NCBI RefSeq assembly: GCF_019059575.1
Contig: NW_024882966.1
Location: forward strand, 62,001 to 126,000
DNA from: Amphibalanus amphitrite
Taxonomy: Eukaryota; Arthropoda; Thecostraca; Balanomorpha; Balanidae
Length of the DNA stretch: 64,000 nucleotides
Direction of reading: 5' to 3'
Program-made: the position numbers and the translations under genes
In this document: piece after piece, positions 1-12,128 of the stretch
How positions within the stretch are numbered: position 1 is the stretch's first letter
Layout: every line of letters starts with the position of its first letter
Notes under the pieces: generated by a model
What the model was told of the DNA's origin: nothing
What the model saw: the letters and a program-made list of their open reading frames with translations, nothing else
Database searches by the model: none

Positions 1-489
1 CTCGCTCGATGCATAGTCACAATTTAATCGTTTTGAGAGAAGCATCTGATAGCGGTAACAACGGCAATACAAGGCGTAGGCACAACTAAAGCACCGCCGT
101 GCTTGTGTAACGAGCCTCTCTCCAGTCCAGAAAACAGCAGCGCCCACGCCAATTAGGCTCACGCACGTAGCCGCCTCATGCGCTCTGCTCAGCACAGCGC
201 GGCGGCCTTGGTGTGCCGTGACCGGTCGGCGAAGGCCCCACCCGACCCGGCCCGGCCAGCTCCTCCACCGTGTCCTGTGCAGTGTGCCGACAAGTACCGA
301 CGGCTGCCAATGGCCGGACCCGTGGTATCCGGTTACGCCGCCTCACCGTCTCGGCGGGGCTGTTACCGGAGGTCGGTCGGCGTCAGCCCCCTCCCCGCCC
401 CGCCCCCGCCGCGGCCACAAGTTCAAGTTCAGAGCGGCGCGGCGTGTTGCGCTGGAGCGCGGTGGGAAGGGGGAGGTAGTTACCGTCTC
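1..489. other. Unique sequence upstream of the cuticle array
   Basis: No gene is recognised here. Positions 180-480 are GC-rich with several short open frames that look like chance. This stretch does not resemble the flank upstream of gene copies 2-6, so it marks the left edge of the homogenised tandem unit. Confidence 0.5.
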
Positions 490-569
490 AAGGGTACCGA
501 CGGACACAGTATATAACGTGCCACAGAGCCGCCGAAAGGCAGTACAGCTCTGTACAGCTCACAGTCAAC
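490..569 (+). promoter_or_regulatory. Core promoter of cuticle gene copy 1
   Basis: A TATATAA box lies at 510-516. An initiator-like GCAGTAC has its A at 541, 31 bp downstream, which is the expected spacing. From about 541 the 5'UTR is shared with all other copies, including the doubled GTACAGCTC. Upstream of the TATA box the sequence is unlike that of the other five copies and lacks their TTCCCACGTCACCGCGCC block, so this copy may be regulated differently. Confidence 0.7.
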
Positions 570-1786
570 ATGGCCTACGCTAAGGTAAGAACTCCGACGC
601 GTTAGACACAATTCAAAGACACATTCACCAGTAAATGTTAAAATTATGAAAACATCTGCAACTATCTGTGTAGTACTAACGGACCTAAAAGTAAAGCCAT
701 CAAAATGGCAGAAACTAGAAGAGAATAGACCTTGCATAAAACATGTAGCAACATTCCAAAACGAACAAAAAAGCCAGAAGAAATATAAAAAAGATTGCGA
801 TTCAGAGCAACTGATAACACAACGCAATAAAGTTGTCGACAAACCATTCATCATGACTGATGATTCGTAAATATGCAAAGGTCAGACCATTTCAAGGAGT
901 AACTTAAATAAATTTCACTCTTCTATGTCACAGGAGTACTCAACTAGTCACAACAAATTACAAAAGAAAAATAAACTAATTAATATTTGAATAATTTTTG
1001 GAGTTCGCCTAAACGCTCGCACCCCTCGTGTTTCAGGTGCTGACCGCGTGTGCGCTGGTGGCCGCTGCTAGCGGAGCTCCCAGCACACCCCTGGCCTACG
1101 GCCACGGTTACGCCCATGGCTACGCCGCCTCTCCTGCCGCCTACGGCCTCGGCTACGCCGCCGTCGCACCGGCGCCCGTCGACGTGGTGGTCGGACACGC
1201 TCCGGTCGCCAAGTCTGTCGAGGTGGTCGACTACGTGAACCCGCACCCCAAGTACGACTTCAGCTACGGCGTCTCGGACGGCTACACGGGCGACCACAAG
1301 TCGCAGGTGGAGAGCCGCGACGGTGACGTCGTGCGCGGACAGTACCGGCTCGTCGACCCCGACGGCACCGAGCGCGTCGTCACCTACACCGCCGACGACT
1401 ACAACGGATTCCAGGCCACCGTCGAGAAGCGCCCTCTCGGCTACACCGCACCCGTGGCTGCCCACGGCTACGCCGCCCCCGTTCCCGCCGTGGCTGCCCA
1501 CGGCTACGCCGCCGCCGTTCCCACCGTGGCTGCCCACGGCTACGCCGCCGCCGTGCCGGCCGTGGCCGTGCACGCCGCTCCGGTGGCCGTCTCCCACCAG
1601 TCGGTCACCAAGTCGGAGGGTTACGATGTGCCCGTCGTCAAGGAGACGGTGCACACGGCGCCCGTCGTGGCCAAGGCGGTGCCGGCCGTCCACGCTGTCC
1701 ACTCTGTGCACGCCGCGCCGGCCGTGCACTCTGTGCACACCGTGCACGCCGCCCCTGCCGTGCACTCCATCAGCCACGGCTATTAA
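570..1786 (+). CDS. RR-2 cuticle protein, copy 1 (254 aa)
   Basis: Structural chitin-binding cuticle protein, secreted into the exoskeleton. The coding parts are 570-584 (Met-Ala-Tyr-Ala-Lys) and 1037-1786. The intron at 585-1036 (452 bp) has a GTAAGA donor and TTTCAG acceptor and interrupts the signal peptide, a layout typical of arthropod RR genes. Residues 1 to about 18 form a signal peptide ending ALVAAASG. The extended RR-2 domain covers about residues 76-138, beginning [16 protein letters not shown] and containing the conserved [19 protein letters not shown] stretch. Three 12-residue HGYAA repeats follow, then a His/Val/Ala-rich tail ending HSISHGY. The start was chosen from the splice-joined frame. 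The upstream GTG that keeps exon 2 open is intronic. Copy 1 has MAYAK where the others have MAYVK. No AATAAA follows the stop closely; an AATACA near 1912 is a possible weak polyadenylation signal. Confidence 0.93.
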
Positions 1787-2383
1787 CTAACTCCTGTACT
1801 TTCTGTAAAAAATGTACAACTATCCAAAGAACTGTGTTGCCACTGTGAAATGTACAGAGCTGTATGCTCCGTATTTTGATGATCTTCTCTTCTAAATGTT
1901 GTGTCGTGTTTAATACATGCCAAGACTGTACCTACTTGATGTTTTAGCTGCTAGCAATCGCGGATGTACAGTAAGCAACTCCCCTTTAATATGCAAAAAC
2001 CAGCTGCCCAGCCAAACAAACAAATACACAAAAACAGCAAGCAAATAAGGAAATAAAGCACATAACAACCCAGCCAGTAACCCAGCCGTGCTTAAACTGA
2101 TACAAAACTTCAAGGGAAGCTGCAGACATGATTCTGGAATGGGTGTATACAACACTAATGGAGGGGAATGGTCTGCCTTCAGCCTTCTATTTGCTAAGCC
2201 CCGACCCGCGAAGCGGTAAACGATGTTCGAAAGGTATTCAAAAATGATCACATACAAATTACTCGGCCAATTTGGGTCATGTGAGAGCCACTTTATCTGA
2301 TGCCAAAAGATTGTCAGCATCAAGGGTCACTTTCCCCTCAATAAAAAATGGGCATCATGCAAAATATACCCCTCGTGTCTTAA

Positions 2384-3263
2384 CCCTCGCCGGTATAGGG
2401 GGGGGGGGGGGTCGAACGGAACCCCCCATGGTTTTTCGCGAATAACTCGCGTAAAAAGCGGCCGATCGCGACGAAACTTTCAGTACCCTCGCGTTCATCA
2501 ATTTCACACCTACCCTGAAAATTCCATGACCCTGACCCAAATGACCTTTGACCTGTGACCTACTTTTCGAGACCATGTTTGGCTGGAATCACGATTCGGC
2601 GTATGTCGGCTCGCATTAGCCGCGCGTTTGCAGTCTTTTCGTGGTTTCAAGCGTTCAAACATGTGATATGATGTTGCCCCCATGCATTAGGGTGGGTGCC
2701 AAGGTCACCTGAAGGTCAGGTCAGGTCATTGACCTTTGATGACCTCGGTTCACTTTTTCGAATTTTACATGTTTCTAGGCCAGTTTTTGGAGCTGAATTC
2801 GAATTTAGCAACCATATGAACATTTACGAAGTACTTTTGGTGCCTTCGTAACATGTTACGAAGCTGTCAGAGGCGGTTGCCACCTACTACGAATACCCTT
2901 ACTGGTTGACCTGACCTGCCCTGACCCGACCTGGCCTAAATACATGAAGACATCATCTGTGATCAAAACTAACATGATATTCGTGATCAGCACCCCGAAA
3001 ACCCCCATAGCAGCCACACTTTACGACGTTCTAACAGGTCCCGATTTTCCCGCCTTTGGGGTCATTGACCTGACCTGCAAGGTCAACCAATGACCTAGGA
3101 CCTTAAAATTGGGTATCATCGGCTTCCTCTCGTCACGGGCAACACGCTCGTTTTTTCCGCGAAGCTCTAGCTCGATCAGGGGCGAAACGGCAAGGGGGGG
3201 GGGTCCAAGGGACCCCCCTTAGGTATACGTTCGCGGCAGGAAAAACACCAATACGGGCGAGGG
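2384..3263 (+). mobile_element. TTAA-flanked AGGTCA/G-hairpin element, family 1, copy a
   Basis: 880 bp, flanked by TTAA at 2380-2383 and 3264-3267. The ends are inverted repeats beginning CCCTCGCC. The sister spacer near 13931 carries the empty site with one TTAA, so this is a genuine insertion with TTAA duplication, as in the piggyBac or Kolobok superfamilies. G-run/C-run hairpins sit close inside each end (about 2399-2430 and 3195-3222). The interior holds many AGGTCA/TGACCT hexamers. No transposase frame is present, so it is non-autonomous. Confidence 0.85.
2542..2561 (-). promoter_or_regulatory. Triple AGGTCA direct repeat, 1-bp spacing (potential DR1)
   Basis: Three TGACCT hexamers are separated by single bases. 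Read on the - strand this is a perfect DR1-type tandem, the class bound by RXR/USP- and HNF4-like nuclear receptors. It lies inside the family 1 element and has an inverted counterpart at 20770-20789. Function is inferred only. Confidence 0.4.
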
Positions 3264-4249
3264 TTAAAGCGCGCCTACTACACGTATGTAGACAATGTCA
3301 GTCATTGATCAGCCATTATAAATGCATCTCAACGAAGAAAGATGTGGTATCTGCCGTACCTATATTGAAAAACATAGAAAAGGTTGGAAATAAATATAAT
3401 AAGATAAAACACTTTGTATTTTCACTGTAAATCAAATATCAATCGCCGATAAAAGCTGGAAGCAGCTTCTATTCAACGAATGACCTAACAAAAATTAAAG
3501 TCTCTTGGGATTCCCTCGTGGCCCTGCTTCGCAGAATATTGGTATCCATATTCCATCAGCTCTATCTGTATTTGGAGTATCAAAGCCCGGGGTAAAAGCC
3601 AAAAATTTCAGAGTGACAAAGCATCATCAACTACTTCAATCGACCGGTGACGGCGAGGAATCATTAACCCATTTACGCCCTTCGTTGCGTTTTCGCAACG
3701 CAAGCAAGCGTCGACGTGATCGAAGCTTGAGAAGTGTGTAAAAGAGACTAACCGATGAGACAAGTTTCAGCGTGTGTAGCATGGTTGTGCGCATGATACT
3801 ACGCAGTTACAAGTCTGTGCGGCCGGTAAGTTACTGCCTAGAGCTCCCAGAGGGAAGTCGAAGGTTTTGTGAGTGATGACGTCACGAAAACCAAGATAAG
3901 TAGGCTAAGTGCTTAATAATATCGTAATGAAAATTGTGTAAACATATTCTGCAGAGTCCCTACAATAGCGTAGATATGCATTTTGTTAAGAAATAATGCT
4001 ACAAAAAGGGTTTGTGACTATTTTCAAATATGACTACGGTCGCGTTGCGGGAACGCAACGAAGGGCACATCGGAAAGACAGCGGTGTTGCGAAAACGCAA
4101 CGATGGGCACATTGGCAGGGTAGCGGAAGTATGAATATCAACAGTAGACTTCACTCGTGATACGCTGTGGGTTCTCTCTTTCTCTCCCCCATCTTCCTCC
4201 CTCTCCTCCTCGTTCCCCAACTCTCTCCCCCTCTCTCTTGCTCTCTCTT

Positions 4250-4360
<111 letters not shown>

Positions 4361-4469
4361 GTAGCCATGAGGCTTTAGCGGCGAATCATCTTCAATTAAG
4401 GGGGGGGAGCACTGCTGACTTTTGGTCTCATTCTTTCCATTTCCATTTCCATGCCACGCCTATCGGGAT

Positions 4470-4539
4470 AATGTTAAAATGGCAAAATCAAGGGGGGCAC
4501 GGTGCCCCGGTGCCCCCTCCCCCCGCTCCGCCGCCTATG
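4470..4539 (-). mobile_element. Terminus of a CATAGGCGGCGGA element (remnant)
   Basis: Read on the - strand, this segment starts CATAGGCGGCGGAGCG and continues with a GGGGCACC/GTGCCCC hairpin and a TTGATTTTGCCATTTTAAC block. The same order occurs on the + strand at 47081-47136. It marks a dispersed family; the other end was not located. Confidence 0.5.
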
Positions 4540-7381
4540 CCATGAGGGACGTATATAGGTATGTTTAGTGCAAGGTGCGTTCGCACGTAAAATGTTGCGA
4601 CACATTTCATATTTGCTGGCTCAAACAGCCACAAACACTCCTTTCTTTTTCTCTCGCAGATTTTCGACCTCGGGCTGTTCGTTCACTAAGCAATGTGTTC
4701 CCATGCATCTGAAAATCGCATGGTAGGAAAAGGACCCATGCATCAAACGGTCGGCGATGCTAACGGAGCTGAGAGATAATTAGGTCCTTTGGAAATTGGA
4801 TCTACTATGTACGTACATTGTGCATAAATAATGAATAACGGGGATGTATTCTGGTATCAGGCGACAGATAGGCATCGCCATTCTCTGGATAGAATCTGCT
4901 GACTACCAGCATTTACGTTAGAAAAGATAACTGAGGGTCGGTAAATAGTGGGATAGTGGGTAATGGTAGTGGGTAATGAGGGCAGACCCATGGGAAAATA
5001 ATAATTTTTAGGATTCATAACTCGCATAGATTCATAAGCTGCTTGATGTGGAGTATACGCCTGTTTTCTTACTTTGATAGGCTTTTTATCTAATCAGACC
5101 ATTTTTAGAGCTAGCAGGATTATTGGAATTAGGGGAGACATTTGTCTGACCGGACACGGTCAATCGTAGACTGGAGACTGAGCCCAGCCAGTGGGCAGCC
5201 GCCACCCATGACCCACCCCCTTCCCCCCTCCCAAGCACTCACTGCACCCGGCTACAGGCGCGCTCCTATGTGAGCTGCCCGATTGCGATATACGTTGCCG
5301 GTCCAGCCCGGAACAGGGGGATGAGGCGTGGAGGAGGATTCAACTATCCTGAAGATGGAAAGGACGGATTGACGTCGAATCACCATTCTGTCCTGGCATT
5401 GTCTCGAGAAAGAGGTTACACGTGAAGGTCGCTGAGAGTGGGGCCATGAAAATTTTGGATTAGGTGTAAACATGATAAACTGGGAGTCGATTTGTTGTGA
5501 TGCGCTACGCCTTACGCGGGTAATTTGTTAGAGCCGGATCGGTCCTTTTTTCTTTTTGCTGAGAGTGGGTACGACTAACCTGCAATGGAATTTAACTTTA
5601 CTCCTAGGAGGGTGGTTAAAAATGATTGCGGATATACGCGCATACGAGAGGCACTGGTTTACTCCCAATCCTCCGTTTAATTGTATTCAGTGTGCACTGT
5701 GCAGGGTCTGATAGGTGGAGGTAATGGATCTGTCTAGCTTCCAAAAAGAAAGCATCACCCTGGATACGTGTCGACCACAACTTTAAATGAACAGCAATGG
5801 ACAACGTAAATGGTTGATAATGACCGTGTTGCCGTCTCCCCGTTCGCGAATCATGAAGTTATGCTTCCTCACTGAGGCTCTTAGGCGGGTTATAGAGCAT
5901 GACGGATGTGGGTTCCGCATTTTCAAGCAATAGTTGTCAACAGTTGATTGATGTTTTGTCAAAACATATTAGCATATACGGCAGTTCAGTGTACTTTATG
6001 TCCGTCTGATGTGCCCGTCGTTGCGTTTTCGCAACGCTGATGGCGCCCGGTGTGCCCTTCGTTGCGATTTCGCAACGCATGTTTTTTACGTTTTTCTCGA
6101 GAAACTTTTGCTGCAGGCAAAAATTATTTTCGATTCCATACAAGGCCCTGGTAGGAGCATAACATATTTTGATTTCGTCGATTTTCATGATGGTCAATAT
6201 TCCTGGGCATAAATGGGTTAACTGACAGTTTCAGAAAAATGCATAACCGATCCCCTGCATACTGAACTTTTTTAAAGCAATAAAACGCAAGGTCACCGTG
6301 ATCAACTTTTACACTTTCGTCACGGAATGCACGCCATCCAAAGAATAGCGCATGTTCTCAGTCCTCCCTGATTTCATATGACAGCAATATCATCCCGTTT
6401 ATTGTAAAACTCTTAACCCGTATTTTTATTCCAATGTTTTCTACACACGTGACACCTGCACCTACCTTTTGTCAGAAAACGTAGGTAAAAGACCAAGCAG
6501 AGGCAAAGTCGATCTAAATGACCTAACGTACCTACTCGCATGACGTGTTGGTTTAGAGGTCTGCAGATAAAGAGCAAGCAAGCATCAGGCCACGTCACAT
6601 CGTTTCGCGCAATATCCAGAGATCTATGTAGGTCTTCTGATTGGGCCACCATCTGATGAGCAAATTTGAGATCCATGGAGTTTGTTGACCTCCCTAGGTC
6701 AAACGGCTTAACTGTCACCGAATGGTTTCGGCCACGTTTTCTCTATCTCAAGAGCTCTCTCGCATGCCAGTTTTAATTGGAACCGATCTGCCCCGAACAT
6801 GGGCTGAATCGGGGTAGAATATGGGGCGTCATTATAGACATTCAAACATTGAGCATGCAAGAGTGCATCATCCCCCCAGAAGATGGCCCCTAACCAACGA
6901 TTACTTTACAATGTTTCGGTCAAGATATTCCAGTTTTTTTTTTAGAACAGTTCGGCACGTGGTTCGTGCCATATGCATCACATCACCCTGCAAGAGCAGT
7001 CGAATTTGAGGTAGAACCAATGGAGTGACCCAGCAAGGAACACTGCTAGCTAATCGATCATACAGTCGTTGTCCGGCAAGAAACGAGCTTCCAAAAACGT
7101 GGGCCTTTCATACTCAGAATATCCCCCTTTATCTACGAAACACCTCTTTACCGCTAGAGCGAAGACAGAGCAAATGCAGAATATTTCTTAATCGCCCGGT
7201 TTAATATAAGCAGTATTCGTATTTGAACTGCGCCTAGAGGCCCACATACAAATCGGGAAAATATTGAGCACTTTTAACGTATGGGCACTCATAATTAGCA
7301 AACTGCAAAGTAAATATTATTTTTTACGTGGTTCCATGCAGCGAAATTACCTAAGGTACAAATACATAGTCCCCAGATAAT

Positions 7382-7512
7382 GTTCAAGTTATTCCCACGT
7401 CACCGCGCCCCGGGTCCGGCACTGGAGCCAAGGTCGAGCTGAACGGATACCGTATATAACGAGCCACCGGACGGACAGAAGGCAGTACAGCTCTGTACAG
7501 CTCACAGTCAAC
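7382..7512 (+). promoter_or_regulatory. Core promoter of cuticle gene copy 2
   Basis: Conserved block starting GTTCAAG, then TTCCCACGTCACCGCGCC. TATATAA lies at 7453-7459 and an initiator-like GCAGTAC has its A at 7484. The block is shared almost base for base with copies 3-6. Confidence 0.8.
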
Positions 7513-8821
7513 ATGGCCTACGTCAAGGTAAGAACTCCAAGGCGCTAGATAGAAATTCAAAGACACATTCGTCACTAAACATTACAACATGAAAACATCA
7601 ACAACTATCTGTGCAGCACTAACGAAACTTAAAGCAGTCTTCAAAATGCCAAAAACTATAGGGAAACAGCCCTAGCATAAAGCATGCAGCGAAATTCGAA
7701 GATCAAAAGCCAGAAAAAATATTCACGATTCAGGGCAATTCGCGATTCAGGGCAACACTACGGAATATTTGTCAACAAACTTTTCACTATTACTGTTGTT
7801 TCGAAAATATGTAAAAGACAGACGATTTGGAGTCATAACTTTGAAAAATTTAACTCTACTTTGTCACAGATGTGATTAACTGGTGACAACAAAGGAAAGA
7901 TAAAGTATTTAATTTTTGATTCATTTCGGAGTTCGCTAAACGCTCGCACCCCTCGTGTTTCAGGTGCTGACCGCGTGTGCGCTGGTGGCCGCTGCTAGCG
8001 GAGCTCCCAGCGCACCCCTGGCCTACGGCCACGGTTACGCCCATGGCTACGCCGCCTCTCCTGCCGCCTACGGCCTCGGCTACGCCGCCGTCGCACCGGC
8101 GCCCGTCGACGTGGTGGTCGGCCACGCTCCGGTCGCCAAGTCTGTCGAGGTGGTCGACTACGTGAACCCGCACCCCAAGTACGACTTCAGCTACGGCGTC
8201 TCGGACGGCTACACGGGCGACCACAAGTGGCAGGTGGAGAGCCGCGACGGTGACGTCGTGCGCGGACAGTACCGGCTCGTCGACCCCGACGGCACCGAGC
8301 GCGTCGTCACCTACACCGCCGACGACTACAACGGATTCCAGGCCACCGTCGAGAAGCGCCCTCTCGGCTACACCGCACCCGTGGCTGCCCACGGCTACGC
8401 CGCCCCCGTGCCGGCCGTGGCTGCCCACGGCTACGCCGCCGCCGTTCCCACCGTGGCTGCCCACGGCTACGCCGCCGCCGTTCCCACCGTGGCTGCCCAC
8501 GGCTACGCCGCCGCTGTTCCGGCCGTGGCTGCCCACGGCTACGCCGCCGCTGTTCCGGCTGTGGCTGCTCACGGCTACGCCGCCGCCGTTCCGGCCGTGG
8601 CCGTGCACGCCGCTCCGGTGGCCGTCTCCCACCAGTCGGTCACCAAGTCGAAGGGTTACGATGTGCCCGTCGTCAAGGAGACGGTGCACACGGCTCCCGT
8701 CGTGGCCAAGGCGGTGCCGGCCGTTCACGCTGTCCACTCTGTGCACGCCGCGCCGGCCGTGCACTCTGTGCACACCGTGCACGCCGCCCCTGCCGTGCAC
8801 TCCATCAGCCACGGCTATTAA
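7513..8821 (+). CDS. RR-2 cuticle protein, copy 2 (290 aa, longest)
   Basis: Coding parts 7513-7527 and 7964-8821; intron 7528-7963 (436 bp, GT-AG). It has the same architecture as copy 1: split signal peptide, Gly-Tyr-Ala-rich N-terminal segment, extended RR-2 domain, HGYAA repeats and a Val-His-Ala tail. It carries six 12-residue HGYAA repeats, the most in the array. Two substitutions stand out: TCG to TGG turns the domain motif DHKSQVES into DHKWQVES, and the linker reads VTKSKGY instead of VTKSEGY. The frame is intact with normal splice signals, so it is probably functional. Confidence 0.93.
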
Positions 8822-11800
8822 CTAACTCCTGTACTTTCTGTAAAAACTGTACAACTATCCAAAGAACTGTGTTGCCACTGTGAAATGTACAGAGCTGTAT
8901 GCTCCGTAATTTGATGATCTTCCCTTCTGAATGTTGTGTCGTGTTTAATACATGCCAAGACTGTACCTACTTGATGTTTTAGCTGCTAGCCATCGCGGAT
9001 GTACAGTAAACAACTCCCATTTAATATGCAAAAACCAGCTACCCAGCCAAACAAACAAATACTCAAAAACAGCTAGCAAATAAGCAAATAGAGCAACTAT
9101 TAACCCGCGCACCGACGGGGGTCTGCGCCAACTTAGTACCGACGGGGGGGGGGGGGGCGGATGACCGCCCCCCCCTGAGATCTCGAGAACGAAGCAAGAT
9201 AGCGACAAGCGATAAACGGCATCGGATACGCACGGACAAGGTCTACAATTTTTACTAAGGTCATTTTCAGGTCAGGTCAAAGATGACGTCACAGGGGTCG
9301 AAAAAGTCAAAATGGCGGCGCTAGATATGGAGAGGGTTTTTCTCGAATGACTTTCGAAGTAGTCAAGATAGGAACAAACTAAGGGCATCATCGTGATCCT
9401 CTCGTCAATCCGCATCGAATGATATATATGTTGACCTCGAAAGGTCAAGGTCAAAGGTTGACCTCAGGTCACGTGACCTCGAGGTCATCATGTATATCAT
9501 TCGATGCGTCTTGACGAGCTGAACACAATGAGACCATCCGCGCGGCTGTATCTTGTTCCTGTAAGGAGTTATTGGCAAAAAACGTTTGGTGACCTTTGAT
9601 GACGTCACATGACCTTACAGCTGCCCAACAGCAAAACAGACCTCAAGGTAGTGAAGGTTGATCGTATGTGAAGTCATGTATGGTATATGGGGCCATTCCG
9701 ACCCGTTTTAGTGGTAAAAACAGGGAGTTGATTTTTCCCCCATTGACTTATAATGGGGAGGTCGCGAAATTGACCTGACCTTAGGTCACCGACATCAAAA
9801 TTCCGAGATAAACAAATTGTAGCTACTAATGACCTAATAACATCCTGCGACTTTCAAGGGCCTCCGACATCTACTGTAGCTTTGGCACGGTGACAAAGTT
9901 GCAAAAAAGTGACTTGAGGTTGGGTCATTCAAAGTGACCTGGTGACCTGACCTTAAAAGTTAGGAGGTTCAAACTTGCACACCATGTGTAAAATTGATGA
10001 GAGAATAGTCATACCAAATTTCGCGGCGCTACGCGCCGCGGTTTTCCCGCTATCCGCGAAAAACCTCAGGGGGGGGGGGGGCGGATATCCGCCCCCCCCC
10101 GTCGGTGCGCGGGTTAAAAGCCAGTCAGTAAACCAGCGGTGCTTAAACTGATACAAAACTTCAAGGGAAGCTGCAGACATGATTCTGGAATGGGTGTATA
10201 CAACACTTAGGGAGGGGAATGGTCTGCCTTCAGCCCTCTGTTTGCTAAGCCCCGACCCGCGAAGCGGTAAACGATATTCGAAAGGTCTTCAAAAGTGATC
10301 ACATACAAATTACTCGGCCAATTTGGGTCATGTAAGAGCCACTTTATCTGATGCCAAAAGATTGTCAGCATCAAGGGTCACTTTTCCTCAATAAAAAATG
10401 GGCATTGGGCATCATGCAAAATATACCCCTCGTGTCTTAAAGCGCGCCTACTATGTAGATAATGCCAGCCATTGATCAGCCATTATAAATGCATCTTAAC
10501 GAAGAAAGATGAGATATCTACCGTACACTGAAAACATAGAAAAGGTTGGAGATAAATATAATAAGATAAAAAAGCTTTGTATTTTCATTGTAAATCAAAT
10601 ATCAAGCGCCGATAAAAGCTGGAAGCAGCTTCTATTCAACGAATGACCTAAACAATTTTTAAAGTCTCTTGGGGATTCCCTCGTGGCCCTGCTTCGCAGA
10701 ATATCCATCAGCTCTATCTGTATTTGGAGTATCAAAGCTCGGGGTAAAAGCCAAAAATTTCAGAGTGACAAAGCATCATCAACTACTTCAATCGACCAGT
10801 GACGGCGAGGAATCATTGCCTGATAGTTTCAGAAAAATGCATAACCGATCCCCTGCATTCTTAACTTTTTTAAAGTGATAGGTAAGGCGCAAGGTCAACG
10901 TGATCAACTTTTGCACTTTCGTTACGGAATGCACGTCATCCTGAGAATAGCGCATGTCCTCTGTACTCGCTGATTTCATCTGACAGCCATATCATCCCGT
11001 TTATTGTAAAACTCTTAACCCTTATTTTTATTCCGATGTTTTCTACACACGTGACACACCTGTACCTACCTTTTGTCAGAAAACGTAGGCAAAAAAAAAA
11101 AAAAAAAAAAAACAAGCAGAGGCAAAGTCAATCTAAATGACCTAAGGTACTCGAGTGTTGGTTTAGAGGTCTGCAGATAAAGAGCAAGCAAGCATCAGGC
11201 CACGTCACATCGTTTCGCGCAATATCCAGACTCCAGAGATCTATCTAGGTCTACTGATTGGGCCACCATCTGATCAGCAAATTTGAGATCCATGGAGTTT
11301 GTTGACCTCCCTAGGTCAAACGGCTTAACTGTCACCGAATGGTTTCGGCCACGTTTTCTCTATCTCAAGAGCTCTCTCGCGTGCCAGTTTTAATTGGAAC
11401 CGATCTGCCCCGAACATGGGCTGAATCGGGGTAGAATATGGGGCGTCATTATAGACATTCAAACATTGAGCATGCAAGAGTGCATCATCCCCCCAGAAGA
11501 TGGCCCCTAACCAACGATTACTTTACAATGTTTCGGTCAAGATATTCCAGTTTTTTTTAGAACAATTCGGCACGTGGTTCGTGCCATATGCATCACATCA
11601 CCCTACAAGAGCAGTCGAATTTGAGGTAGAACCAATGGAGTGACCCAGCAAGGAACACTGCTAGCTAATCGATCATACAGTCGTTGTCCGGCAAGAAACG
11701 AGCTTCCAAAAACGTGGGCCTTTCATACTCAGAATATCCCCCTTTATCTACGAAACACCTCTTTACCGCTAGAGCGAAGACAGAGCAAATGCAGAATATT

Positions 11801-11998
11801 TCTTAATCGCTCGGTTTAATATAAGCAGTATTCGTATTTGAACTGCGCCTAGAGGCCCACATACAAATCGGGAAAATATTGAGCACTTTTAACGTATGGG
11901 CACTCATAATTAGCAAACTGCAAAGTAAATATTATTTTTTTTACGTGGTTCCATGCAGCGAAATTACCTAAGGTACAAATACATAGTCCCCAGATAAT
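8822..11998. repeat. Array spacer 2
   Basis: Array-unit DNA at 8822-9099 and 10118-11998, interrupted by one TTAA element at 9104-10113. A 22-bp poly-A run lies at 11091-11112. No gene was recognised. Subtracting the insertion gives a copy 2 to copy 3 spacing of 3602 bp. Confidence 0.8.
9104..10113. mobile_element. TTAA-flanked AGGTCA/G-hairpin element, family 3, copy a
   Basis: 1010 bp with TTAA at 9100-9103 and 10114-10117. The inverted ends are CCCGCGCACCGACGGGG. Poly-G/poly-C hairpins lie inside both ends (about 9145-9175 and 10068-10100). I count well over ten AGGTCA/TGACCT hexamers inside, plus TGACGTCA motifs at about 9283 and 9600. Two further copies are at 26494-27460 and 30946-31983. 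No transposase frame is present. Confidence 0.85.
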
Positions 11999-12128
11999 GT
12001 TCAAGTTATTCCCACGTCACCGCGCCCCGGCCCGGCACTGGAGCCAAGGTCGAGCTGAGCGGATACCGTATATAACGAGCCACCGGACGGACAGAAGGCA
12101 GTACAGCTCTGTACAGCTCACAGTCAAC
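11999..12128 (+). promoter_or_regulatory. Core promoter of cuticle gene copy 3
   Basis: Same conserved block as copy 2. TATATAA is at 12069-12075 and the initiator-like GCAGTAC is about 31 bp further on. Confidence 0.8.

Noticed and set aside
178-583. Overlapping GC-rich open frames upstream of copy 1
   Set aside because: All three frames are open by composition and overlap the TATA box and 5'UTR of copy 1.
1905-1920. Polyadenylation signal AATACA in the shared 3' flank
   Set aside because: Only a weak variant and no cleavage evidence; mentioned but not annotated as a site.
7856-8812. Long antisense open frames (222-318 aa, His/Gly/Val-rich) opposite exon 2 of every cuticle gene
   Set aside because: They are the mirror of GC-rich, G/C-ending codons on the coding strand; no start context or splice evidence, and the sense gene explains the conservation.
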